From Klebsiella variicola (lineage in GTDB: Bacteria > Pseudomonadota > Gammaproteobacteria > Enterobacterales > Enterobacteriaceae), in the NCBI RefSeq assembly GCF_000828055.2, contig NZ_CP010523.2:4960001-5024000 (forward strand): a DNA stretch of 64,000 nt, in the 5' to 3' direction. Shown here piece by piece: positions 57,418 through 64,000 of this stretch (within the stretch, counting starts at the first letter, position 1; every line of letters begins with the position of its first letter). The notes under the pieces are model-generated. The model made no database searches and had not been told where the DNA came from. It worked only from the letters and a program-made list of their open reading frames with translations. Position numbers and translations under genes: made by a program.

Positions 57418-58173
57418 ATGACGGAAGCGCAAAGGCACCAAATTCTGCTGGATCTGCTCGCCCAAACGGGGTTTGTTACCGTAGAGCAGGTGATGTCGCG
57501 GCTCGGGATCTCACCCGCAACCGCCCGACGTGATATCAACAAGCTGGATGAAAGCGGCAAACTGAAAAAGGTTCGCAATGGCGCGGAAGCCATTAGTGAG
57601 CAGCGCCCCCGCTGGACGCCGATGAATATCCATCAGGCGCAAAACCTGGATGAAAAAGTGCGTATCGCACGCGCCGCTTCGCAGCTGATCGCGCCGGGGG
57701 AAAGTATCGTCATTAACTGCGGCTCCACCGCCTTTCTGCTGGGGCGGGAACTGTGCGGTAAACCGGTGCAGATCATCACCAACTATCTGCCGCTGGCTAA
57801 TTACCTGATCGACCAGGAGCACGACAGCGTGATTATCATGGGTGGACAGTACAACCGCAGCCACGCCATCACACTCAGCCCCCACGGTAGCGAAAACAGC
57901 CTGTATGCCGGGCACTGGATGTTCACCAGCGGCAAAGGACTCACCGCCGAAGGGCTCTACAAAACCGATATGTTGACCGCCATGGCCGAGCAGAAAATGC
58001 TCAACGTGGTCGGCAAACTGGCGGTGCTGGTCGACAGCAGCAAGGTCGGCGAGCGCGCCGGGATGTTATTCAGCCAGGCCGGGCAAATTGACGTGGTGAT
58101 CACCGGGAAACAGGCTGATGCCGCAATCCTCAAACAGCTTGAGGATCAGGGCGTCAGCGTGATCCGCGTTTAA
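57418..58173 (+). CDS. ulaR: L-ascorbate utilisation repressor UlaR
   Basis: A 251-residue DeoR-family repressor. The N-terminal helix-turn-helix has [20 protein letters not shown] (about residues 19-38). The C-terminal DeoRC effector domain contains [13 protein letters not shown] near residue 100, and L-ascorbate 6-phosphate is the known inducer in E. coli. It controls both ulaABCDEF and ulaG. The stop overlaps the yjfP stop on the other strand by three bases. Confidence 0.95.
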   Translation: MTEAQRHQILLDLLAQTGFVTVEQVMSRLGISPATARRDINKLDESGKLKKVRNGAEAISEQRPRWTPMNIHQAQNLDEKVRIARAASQLIAPGESIVINCGSTAFLLGRELCGKPVQIITNYLPLANYLIDQEHDSVIIMGGQYNRSHAITLSPHGSENSLYAGHWMFTSGKGLTAEGLYKTDMLTAMAEQKMLNVVGKLAVLVDSSKVGERAGMLFSQAGQIDVVITGKQADAAILKQLEDQGVSVIRV

Positions 58174-58886
58174 AGATGCTGGCGGAAAAAGGCGACCGTC
58201 GCGGCCAGCGCCTCTGGCGTAATACGATGGCGGACGCCCTTTTGCCAGAGGCAGGTCAGCCTGGCGGCAAGATCGCCTTGCCGCAGCGCCTGCTCAAGAC
58301 GGAAGGTCTCTTCCGGCGGCACCACATCGTCAGCGTCCCCATGCCAGAGCAACAGCGGTCGCCGGGCAAGGGACGCCAGCTGATGGCTGACATCCCATTC
58401 GCGGAGACTGTCAGCATCAAAGCCAGGCGAGGGAAACAGGGTTTGCGACAGCGAACGAAAATAGCCCGACCCCATCAGACAAGCGACGCTGTTCAGTTCG
58501 GGATGGTGCGTCATGATGCCCAGCGCCGTCATCCCTCCCATCGAGGCGCCAGCCACCGCCAGCCGCTCTCCCTCCAGCCATCCCTCGGCGATAATCGCCT
58601 CGCGCAACGCGGGAAACTCCCTGAAATTCTGCTGCAGGATCGGCCAGAAGCGCTGCATCCGCCCGGCTTCGTCGCCCTGATAACGCGCCCCATGCTCCGG
58701 CGCATCCGGCATGATCACCCGGAAGCCCGCCTCGGCCAACGCCACCGCAAAGTAGCTGTAAACCAGCTTCGAGGAGGTAAAGCCATGATAAAAGACGATA
58801 CAGGGCAAGGGTTTATCCAGACTCTCCTGCGGGCAGGCATGCAAAATTTCACCGCCGCCGAGGTTGCGCATTTCTAGTGCAATCAT
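58170..58886 (-). CDS. yjfP: alpha/beta-hydrolase esterase YjfP
   Basis: A 238-residue carboxylesterase. The catalytic triad is predicted as Ser115 (GASMGG, 113-118), Asp187 (HGDADDVV) and His220 (GVRHRIT). The N-terminus FYHGFTSSK holds the oxyanion-hole region. E. coli YjfP is 249 residues; the shorter length comes from an internal loop. The physiological substrate is unknown. It is convergent with ulaR and lies downstream of it. Confidence 0.93.
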   Translation of the reverse strand: MIALEMRNLGGGEILHACPQESLDKPLPCIVFYHGFTSSKLVYSYFAVALAEAGFRVIMPDAPEHGARYQGDEAGRMQRFWPILQQNFREFPALREAIIAEGWLEGERLAVAGASMGGMTALGIMTHHPELNSVACLMGSGYFRSLSQTLFPSPGFDADSLREWDVSHQLASLARRPLLLWHGDADDVVPPEETFRLEQALRQGDLAARLTCLWQKGVRHRITPEALAATVAFFRQHL

Positions 58887-59095
58887 TTATCGTCTCCCTT
58901 CTCTATCGTGGTAAGGCGTCATGGGAAAATTCATTCACCGGGCAACCCAGTTTGCTACGATTCATAATGTTGAGAACCCGGTTACGCTTTCACAACATTT
59001 TCATTCGAAAATCGCGTCAGAGATAACAGTTCGGGAACATTCCCCGGCAATCCTGTTAAGGCTACCACTACACTATCACTATCAGGAAACGAGAT

Positions 59096-59404
59096 ATGGT
59101 TATGCGCAGGTTTTCACCGTGGTTACTGGCTATCGTCCTCAGCGGGTGTAGTGCCCTGCAGGGAACGCCGGAAGCCCCGCCGCCCGCCACCGCCCATCCG
59201 CAGGAGATCCAGCGTAACCAGACGGCTGGCCTGCAGAAAATGGCCACGGTGAGTGTGCTGATGTACGGTTCGCCGATGGATGTCGAAGCGGCGCTGAAGG
59301 CCAAAGCAGAAGCGGCCAAAGCCGATTACTACGTCATCATCATGATCGATGACACCATGGTACCCGGCCAGTGGTATTCGCAGGCGATCCTCTATCGTCG
59401 ATGA
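59096..59404 (+). CDS. bsmA: biofilm and stress lipoprotein BsmA (YjfO), DUF1471
   Basis: A 102-residue lipoprotein: the signal peptide ends in the lipobox LSGC with the modified Cys18. The DUF1471 domain has the pattern QKMATVSVLMYGSPMDVEAAL and ends SQAILYRR. In E. coli it affects biofilm formation and resistance to acid and peroxide. The ATG at 59096 follows AGGAAACGAGAT; an internal ATG at 59102 is possible. The gap 58887-59095 contains its promoter. Confidence 0.9.
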   Translation: MVMRRFSPWLLAIVLSGCSALQGTPEAPPPATAHPQEIQRNQTAGLQKMATVSVLMYGSPMDVEAALKAKAEAAKADYYVIIMIDDTMVPGQWYSQAILYRR

Positions 59405-59541
59405 CGAGGCGGCGTCTTTAAATCTGCTTTACACAGCTTTGCGTCCATTCACGTTCTCCTGTGCATAATAACGTTCGGCCAGCCACCTGGCAGGACGTTA
59501 GCAACGGACTGCCCTTGGGACTACGTGAAATGGAGCTGACG

Positions 59542-59817
59542 ATGAAACGATCTTTTACCCTACCCAGCCTGCTGTTTACCGCTGCGACGGCCAATACGTC
59601 CGCGCAGTCAGCCGAATTCGCCAGCGCGGATTGCGTCACTGGCCTGAATGAAATCGGTCTGATCTCCGTCACTAATCTTTCCGGCAGCCAACAGGATGTG
59701 GAGCACGCCATTGCCCGCAAAGCGGACGAGCAAGGCGCCTCCTGGTATCGCATTATTCAGATGTACGAAGAACAACAGCCGGACAGCTGGCGCGTTCAGG
59801 CCATTCTCTACGCCTGA
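59542..59817 (+). CDS. yjfN: YjfN, DUF1471 protein
   Basis: A 91-residue protein matching E. coli YjfN in length and sequence (AEFASADCVTGLNEIGLISV). The start is the ATG at 59542 (MKRSFTLPSLLFT), which restores the family length; the frame extends 27 residues upstream. It has a short, weakly hydrophobic leader followed by the DUF1471 domain ending AILYA. In E. coli it has been linked to stimulation of the DegP protease. The last 10 bp overlap the aidB 3' end. Confidence 0.87.
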   Translation: MKRSFTLPSLLFTAATANTSAQSAEFASADCVTGLNEIGLISVTNLSGSQQDVEHAIARKADEQGASWYRIIQMYEEQQPDSWRVQAILYA

Positions 59818-61445
59818 GGCGCCTGGCGCCCGCGCCCCATGGCCCGCAGCAGCAGGTCGTCGAGGGTCGGCGCATCAAGACGCATGCCGCCGCGGGTGTC
59901 GAGCATCATCCGACACCAGGCTTCAGCCAGCGGCGGCGAAGCGTGGCGCAGCATCTGCGCCCCCGCGCCAAGACGATAGACCAGCCGGGCAATCTCTCTC
60001 CCCTGCTCTTCGGCGGGCCGTCTCAGCAGCTGCTGCAGTTGACGCCACGCGCGGTCGAGATGGCGATTCTGTCCTTTCACCTCCGCGCACTCTGCCGCCA
60101 GCAGCTCCATCGCCGCCGGCTGCTTGCTGAGCACCCGCATGACATCGAGACACATAATGTTGCCGGAACCTTCCCAGATGCTGTTGACCGGCATCTCACG
60201 GTAGAGGCGCGGGAGTTCGCTCTCCTCGCAATAGCCGATGCCGCCGAGCACTTCCATCGCCTCGGCGACAAACGGGATGCCGGCCTTACAGATGGCAAAC
60301 TTGGCCGCCGGCGTAAACAGGCGCGCCCAGGCGCTTTCCCGGGCATCCTCCCGACGGTCCCAGGCGCGAGCCAGGCGAAACAGAAACGCGGTTTGCCCCT
60401 CCAGACGCAGCGCCATTTGCCCCAGCAGCTGGCGCATCATCGGCTGATCGACCAGGTTTTTGCCAAACGCCTGACGCTGTAGCGCGTGATACAGCGCCAC
60501 CGAGAAGGCGCGACGCATCAGGGCATGGCTGCCCAGCGCGCAGTCAAAGCGGGTCAGGCCGCCCATCCTGAGGATCTGCCGCACGCCGTCGCCCTCTTCG
60601 CCCACCAGCCAGCCGCAGGCATCATAAAACTCCACTTCACTGCTGGCGTTGGAGCGGTTGCCAAGCTTCTCTTTTAAGCGTTCAAGACGCACGCCGTTGC
60701 GCTGCCCGTCGGGCAGCAGACGCGGCACAAAGAAGCACGACAGTCCCGCGGGGGCCTGGGCCAGCACCAGGTGGGCATCGCTCTGCGGCACTGAGAAGAA
60801 CCACTTGTGTCCCACCAGCCGGTAAAACCCTTCCGCCGTTTTCTCCGCTCGGGTGGTATTGCTCAGCACATCGGAGCCCCCTTGCTTCTCGGTCATCCCC
60901 ATGCCGATCAGCAGGCCGCGCTTCTGGCCGCCAGGCGCGAGGTGGGGATCGTAACGGTCGCTCAGCAGCGGCGACAGCCAGTCGCGAAAGGGCGCGGGCA
61001 GGGCGTGCTGCAGCAGGGGCGTCGCGGCGAAGGTCATGGTAATCGGGCACAACGTCCCGGCCTCCACCTGGGCATGGAGCAGAAAGCGGGCGGCACGCGC
61101 CACAAACGCGCCTTCGCGGGCATCCTCCTGCCAGGCGAGGTTATGCACCCGGTTCGCACACAGCCCCTGCATCAGCAGGTGCCAGGCGGGATGAAAGCGC
61201 ACGTCGTCCAGCCGGGCGCCGGTGGCGTCATAGCGCAGCAGCTCCGGCGGGTTACTGTTGGCCAGGCGTCCCAGCTCCAGCGATTCGGCGGTCCCCAGCT
61301 GCTGGCCTATGCTGGCGAGCAAATCGCCATCCCAGCCAGCGCCTTCGCGAGCCACCGCTTCTCGTAGGGCGGTATCGGACAGGAAAAGATTGCTGTTATT
61401 CAGCGGAGTCGGTTGATTAAAAACGGTGTGCGTTTGCCAGTGCAT
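59808..61445 (-). CDS. aidB: isovaleryl-CoA dehydrogenase-like protein AidB
   Basis: A 545-residue acyl-CoA dehydrogenase-fold flavoprotein of the Ada adaptive response. Typical regions are TEKQGGSDV (about residues 186-194), GHKWFFS, and EAMEVLGGIGYCEESELPRLYRE near residue 430. The C-terminal part, about 445-545, is the DNA-binding extension. AidB protects DNA from alkylation. I start at the ATG at 61445 (MHWQTHTVFNQPT), which matches E. coli; the frame goes 25 residues further to 61520. It is separated from rlmB by a terminator. Confidence 0.95.
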   Translation of the reverse strand: MHWQTHTVFNQPTPLNNSNLFLSDTALREAVAREGAGWDGDLLASIGQQLGTAESLELGRLANSNPPELLRYDATGARLDDVRFHPAWHLLMQGLCANRVHNLAWQEDAREGAFVARAARFLLHAQVEAGTLCPITMTFAATPLLQHALPAPFRDWLSPLLSDRYDPHLAPGGQKRGLLIGMGMTEKQGGSDVLSNTTRAEKTAEGFYRLVGHKWFFSVPQSDAHLVLAQAPAGLSCFFVPRLLPDGQRNGVRLERLKEKLGNRSNASSEVEFYDACGWLVGEEGDGVRQILRMGGLTRFDCALGSHALMRRAFSVALYHALQRQAFGKNLVDQPMMRQLLGQMALRLEGQTAFLFRLARAWDRREDARESAWARLFTPAAKFAICKAGIPFVAEAMEVLGGIGYCEESELPRLYREMPVNSIWEGSGNIMCLDVMRVLSKQPAAMELLAAECAEVKGQNRHLDRAWRQLQQLLRRPAEEQGREIARLVYRLGAGAQMLRHASPPLAEAWCRMMLDTRGGMRLDAPTLDDLLLRAMGRGRQAPQA

Positions 61446-61520
61446 CGTGTCTCCCTCCATCAATGGCGATAGCCATAAGTATGGTTTTCCAGGGGGATTC
61501 TCGCCCGCGAAAGCGGTCAC

Positions 61521-61550
61521 AAAAAAGCCATCCCGGAGGATGGCTTTTTT
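61521..61550. terminator. rho-independent terminator after rlmB
   Basis: A perfect stem AAAAAAGCCATCC/GGATGGCTTTTTT with a CGGA loop, T-rich on both sides. On the minus strand it ends the rlmB transcript, 20 bp after its stop. Confidence 0.92.
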
Positions 61551-61570
61551 GGATTCGTCGACGGTTCAGC

Positions 61571-62302
61571 TTAGCTGCGCTGGCGCACCGCTTCAAACAG
61601 GCAGATGCCGGTGGCCACCGAGACGTTCAGCGAGGAGACGCTACCCGCCATCGGGATGCTGATCAGCTCATCGCAGTGCTCGCGGGTCAGACGACGCATA
61701 CCTTCACCTTCAGCGCCCATCACCAGCGCCATCGGGCCGGTCATTTTGCTCTGGAACAGCGTATGGTCGGCTTCGCCAGCGGTCCCGACGATCCAGACGT
61801 TCGCTTCCTGCAGCAGACGCATGGTACGCGCCAGGTTGGTCACGCGGATCAGCGGGACGTTCTCCGCCGCGCCGCAGGCCACTTTCTTCGCCGTCGCATT
61901 CAGCTGAGCGGAACGATCTTTTGGCACGATCACCGCATGCACACCAGCGGCATCAGCGCTACGCAGGCAGGCGCCGAGGTTGTGCGGATCGGTTACGCCG
62001 TCGAGGATCAGCAGGAACGGCTGATCGTGCTGCGCCAGCAGATCCGGCAGATCGTTCTCCTGATACTGACGTCCTGGCTTCACGCGGGCAATGATCCCCT
62101 GATGCACCGCGCCTTCGCTCTTCTCATCGAGGAACTGGCGGTTGGCCACCTGAATCACCACGCCCTGCGCTTCCAGGGCATGGATCAGCGGCAGCAGGCG
62201 CTTATCCTCACGGCCTTTCAGAATATAAACTTCCTGAAAACGCTCAGGTGCGCGTTCCAGCAGTGCCTGCACCGCATGGATGCCGTAAATCATTTCACTC
62301 AT
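61571..62302 (-). CDS. rlmB: 23S rRNA (guanosine-2'-O-)-methyltransferase RlmB
   Basis: A 243-residue SPOUT methyltransferase. The N-terminal substrate-binding domain (1-75) precedes the trefoil-knot catalytic domain with [19 protein letters not shown] (about residues 125-143) and [17 protein letters not shown] (about 196-212). It methylates Gm2251 of 23S rRNA in the P-loop of the peptidyl-transferase centre. Length equals E. coli RlmB. It lies 82 bp after rnr, in the same transcript in E. coli. Confidence 0.97.
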   Translation of the reverse strand: MSEMIYGIHAVQALLERAPERFQEVYILKGREDKRLLPLIHALEAQGVVIQVANRQFLDEKSEGAVHQGIIARVKPGRQYQENDLPDLLAQHDQPFLLILDGVTDPHNLGACLRSADAAGVHAVIVPKDRSAQLNATAKKVACGAAENVPLIRVTNLARTMRLLQEANVWIVGTAGEADHTLFQSKMTGPMALVMGAEGEGMRRLTREHCDELISIPMAGSVSSLNVSVATGICLFEAVRQRS

Positions 62303-62384
62303 TGATGTACTCGTTTTAGGTTCTGTTATCCGTCCCCTTCACCCCGTTCTGCGCCAGCAGACTTCTGGAGTGAAGGGACGTCAA

Positions 62385-64000
62385 TCACTCGGCGATTTTC
62401 TTCTTTGCCGCGCGCTTGGCTTTGGTCGCGGCGGCGATTTTCTGTGTTTTCGCCGACGGTTTTTTCGCTTTCTTCTCGCCTTTGGGCTTCGCTTTAGCCT
62501 GGTCTTTTTCTTTGCGGAACGCGCTATCCGGCTCGAAGTTCACCTGTTTACCCACCTGGCGGCGACGGCCACCCGGTTTGCCAGAGGTGCTCTTTTTCGC
62601 TTTCTCACGGGCGGTTTTGCCAACATTACGCGGCGCACGCTCGCTGGAAATCAGGCTGAAATCAATCTTACGCTCATCCATGTTGACGGCTTCCACGCGG
62701 ACTTCCACGCGGTCGCCCAGACGATAAGTCTGGCCGCCGGACTCGCCGATCAGCCGCTGGCCAACCTGGTCAAAACGGTAATAGTCGTTATCCAGGGAGG
62801 AGACATGCACCAGACCATCGATAAACAGATCGTTCAGGCGGACAAAGAAGCCAAAGCCGGTCACGCTGGCGATGACACCGGAGAAGGTGTTGCCCACCTG
62901 ATCCTGCATGAAGTCGCACTTCAGCCAGTCGGACACTTCACGCGTCGCTTCGTCGGCGCGGCGCTCGGTCATCGAACAGTGCTGGCCCAGCTGGAGCATC
63001 TCTTCCATGCTGTAGTGCCAGCCGCCGGTCTCGGTGCTATTCCCTTTATGTCCCTGCTCTTTTGCCAGCAGATACTTGATGGCGCGGTGGAGCGACAGAT
63101 CCGGGTAGCGGCGAATCGGCGAGGTGAAGTGGGCGTATGACTGCAGTGCCAGGCCAAAGTGGCCACGGTTTTCCGGATCGTAGACCGCCTGCTTCATGGA
63201 GCGCAGGAGCATCGTTTGCAGCATTTCGGCATCCGGACGATCGGCAATGGAGGTCAACAGTTCGGCGTAATCGCGCGGCTCCGGCTTGTTGCCGCCCGGC
63301 AGCTCCAGTCCCAGCTCAGCCAGCACGGTACGGAACGAGGTAATCGCTTCGGTGCTTGGCTTATCGTGGATACGGAACAGTGCCGGCTCCTGCGCTTTCT
63401 CAACGAAACGCGCGGCGGAGATGTTCGCCAGGATCATACACTCTTCAATCAGCTTATGCGCATCGTTACGCTGAGTCTGTTCGATACGCTCAATACGGCG
63501 TTCGGCATTGAAGATGAATTTAGCTTCTTCACTTTCAAATGAGATACCGCCGCGCTCTTCGCGGGCGCTCTCCAGCACTTTGTAGAGGTTATGCAGCTCT
63601 TCAATATGCTTCACCAGCGGCGCGTAGTGTTCGCGCAGCTCCTGATCGCCCTGCAGCATATGCCACACTTTGGTGTAGGTCAGGCGAGCATGTGAACTCA
63701 TCACCGCTTCATAGAACTTAAAGCCGGTCAGGCGGCCTTTTGACGAAATCGTCATCTCGCACACCATACACAGGCGATCGACCTGCGGGTTCAGCGAGCA
63801 CAGGCCGTTCGACAGCACTTCCGGCAGCATCGGTACCACCTGCGACGGGAAGTAGACCGACGTCCCGCGGCTACGCGCTTCGCCGTCCAGCGGCGTACCA
63901 GGGCGCACATAGTAGCTCACGTCGGCGATAGCCACCCACAGACGCCAGCCGCCGCCGCGTTTCTTCTCGCAGTACACCGCGTCATCGAAGTCGCGGGCAT
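62385..64000 (-). CDS. rnr: exoribonuclease R, C-terminal part (5' end outside the window)
   Basis: The frame is open to the right edge (538 codons visible). The last bases encode [13 protein letters not shown], the RNB-domain motif with conserved Asp residues that coordinate Mg2+. RNB continues through [23 protein letters not shown] and the RYPDL and [10 protein letters not shown] stretches. The S1 domain begins [15 protein letters not shown] (about 150 residues before the end), and a Lys/Ala-rich basic tail follows. RNase R degrades structured RNA and rRNA and works in tmRNA-linked decay. It lies upstream of rlmB in the same direction. Confidence 0.97.
   Translation of the reverse strand, partial: ARDFDDAVYCEKKRGGGWRLWVAIADVSYYVRPGTPLDGEARSRGTSVYFPSQVVPMLPEVLSNGLCSLNPQVDRLCMVCEMTISSKGRLTGFKFYEAVMSSHARLTYTKVWHMLQGDQELREHYAPLVKHIEELHNLYKVLESAREERGGISFESEEAKFIFNAERRIERIEQTQRNDAHKLIEECMILANISAARFVEKAQEPALFRIHDKPSTEAITSFRTVLAELGLELPGGNKPEPRDYAELLTSIADRPDAEMLQTMLLRSMKQAVYDPENRGHFGLALQSYAHFTSPIRRYPDLSLHRAIKYLLAKEQGHKGNSTETGGWHYSMEEMLQLGQHCSMTERRADEATREVSDWLKCDFMQDQVGNTFSGVIASVTGFGFFVRLNDLFIDGLVHVSSLDNDYYRFDQVGQRLIGESGGQTYRLGDRVEVRVEAVNMDERKIDFSLISSERAPRNVGKTAREKAKKSTSGKPGGRRRQVGKQVNFEPDSAFRKEKDQAKAKPKGEKKAKKPSAKTQKIAAATKAKRAAKKKIAE

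Noticed and set aside
58921-59151. 76-codon frame upstream of bsmA
   Set aside because: Overlaps the bsmA start and signal peptide in another frame; no good Shine-Dalgarno and no family, so it is treated as promoter and leader DNA.

Overview
The window is chromosomal DNA of an enterobacterium, almost certainly Klebsiella (K. pneumoniae complex likely). The evidence is a high-GC sequence whose backbone follows, in reverse orientation, the Escherichia coli cybC-pmbA-yjgA-mpl-fbp-ytfQRT/yjfF-ppa-ytfP-tamBA-msrA-ytfL-ytfK-ytfJ-cysQ-cpdB-ytfH-qorB-ytfF-ytfE-cycA-fklB-ytfB-rplI-rpsR-priB-rpsF-yjfY-ulaFEDCBA-ulaG-ulaR-yjfP-bsmA-yjfN-aidB-rlmB-rnr series. Proteins are near full-length matches to what I remember of the E. 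coli products. Species assignment is inference; no rRNA or tRNA gene was seen.

Layout. Positions 1-2.5 kb hold the 5' part of a minus-strand operon encoding two membrane proteins (DUF4311 and a DUF4310 protein cut by the window edge), a DUF4312 protein, an SFCGS-motif protein and a PRD-like regulator, behind a CRP-like site and a perfect 20-bp palindrome. Positions 2.6-23 kb are mostly core: cytochrome b562, PmbA/TldE, DarP, Mpl, Fbp, the galactofuranose ABC transporter, inorganic pyrophosphatase and the TamA/TamB outer-membrane assembly module. Between ppa and ytfP, where E. coli carries chpSB, there is an unknown 395-residue membrane protein followed by a tightly coupled 31-residue ORF.

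Positions 24-29.4 kb are an accessory catabolic island between msrA and ytfL: a DapA-like aldolase/lyase, an Nramp-fold transporter lacking the canonical metal-binding motifs, a possible 29-residue ORF, an unknown 223-residue protein, a LacI regulator and a KdgM-type acidic-oligosaccharide porin. Similar candidate operators lie before the aldolase and porin genes. Positions 31.3-35.6 kb are a second accessory insert between ytfL and ytfK: a LacY-family permease, a GH42 beta-galactosidase and a close AraC paralogue, behind a CRP-like site and two ara-box-like direct repeats 21 bp apart. This looks like a lactose/galactoside operon wired like araBAD.

Positions 35.6-50 kb return to the core: YtfK, YtfJ, CysQ, CpdB, the redox pair QorR/QorB, YtfF, nitrosative-stress repair protein YtfE with an NsrR site, CycA, FklB, YtfB, and the S6-PriB-S18-L9 operon with its S6:S18 leader. 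Positions 51.4-58.2 kb are the complete L-ascorbate (ula) regulon. The window ends with yjfP, two DUF1471 genes, aidB, rlmB and the 3' part of rnr. Two REP-type tandem arrays stand out: about 128 bp per unit at 5.1-5.66 kb, and an exact 86-bp period with 11 complete units at 39.6-40.6 kb.
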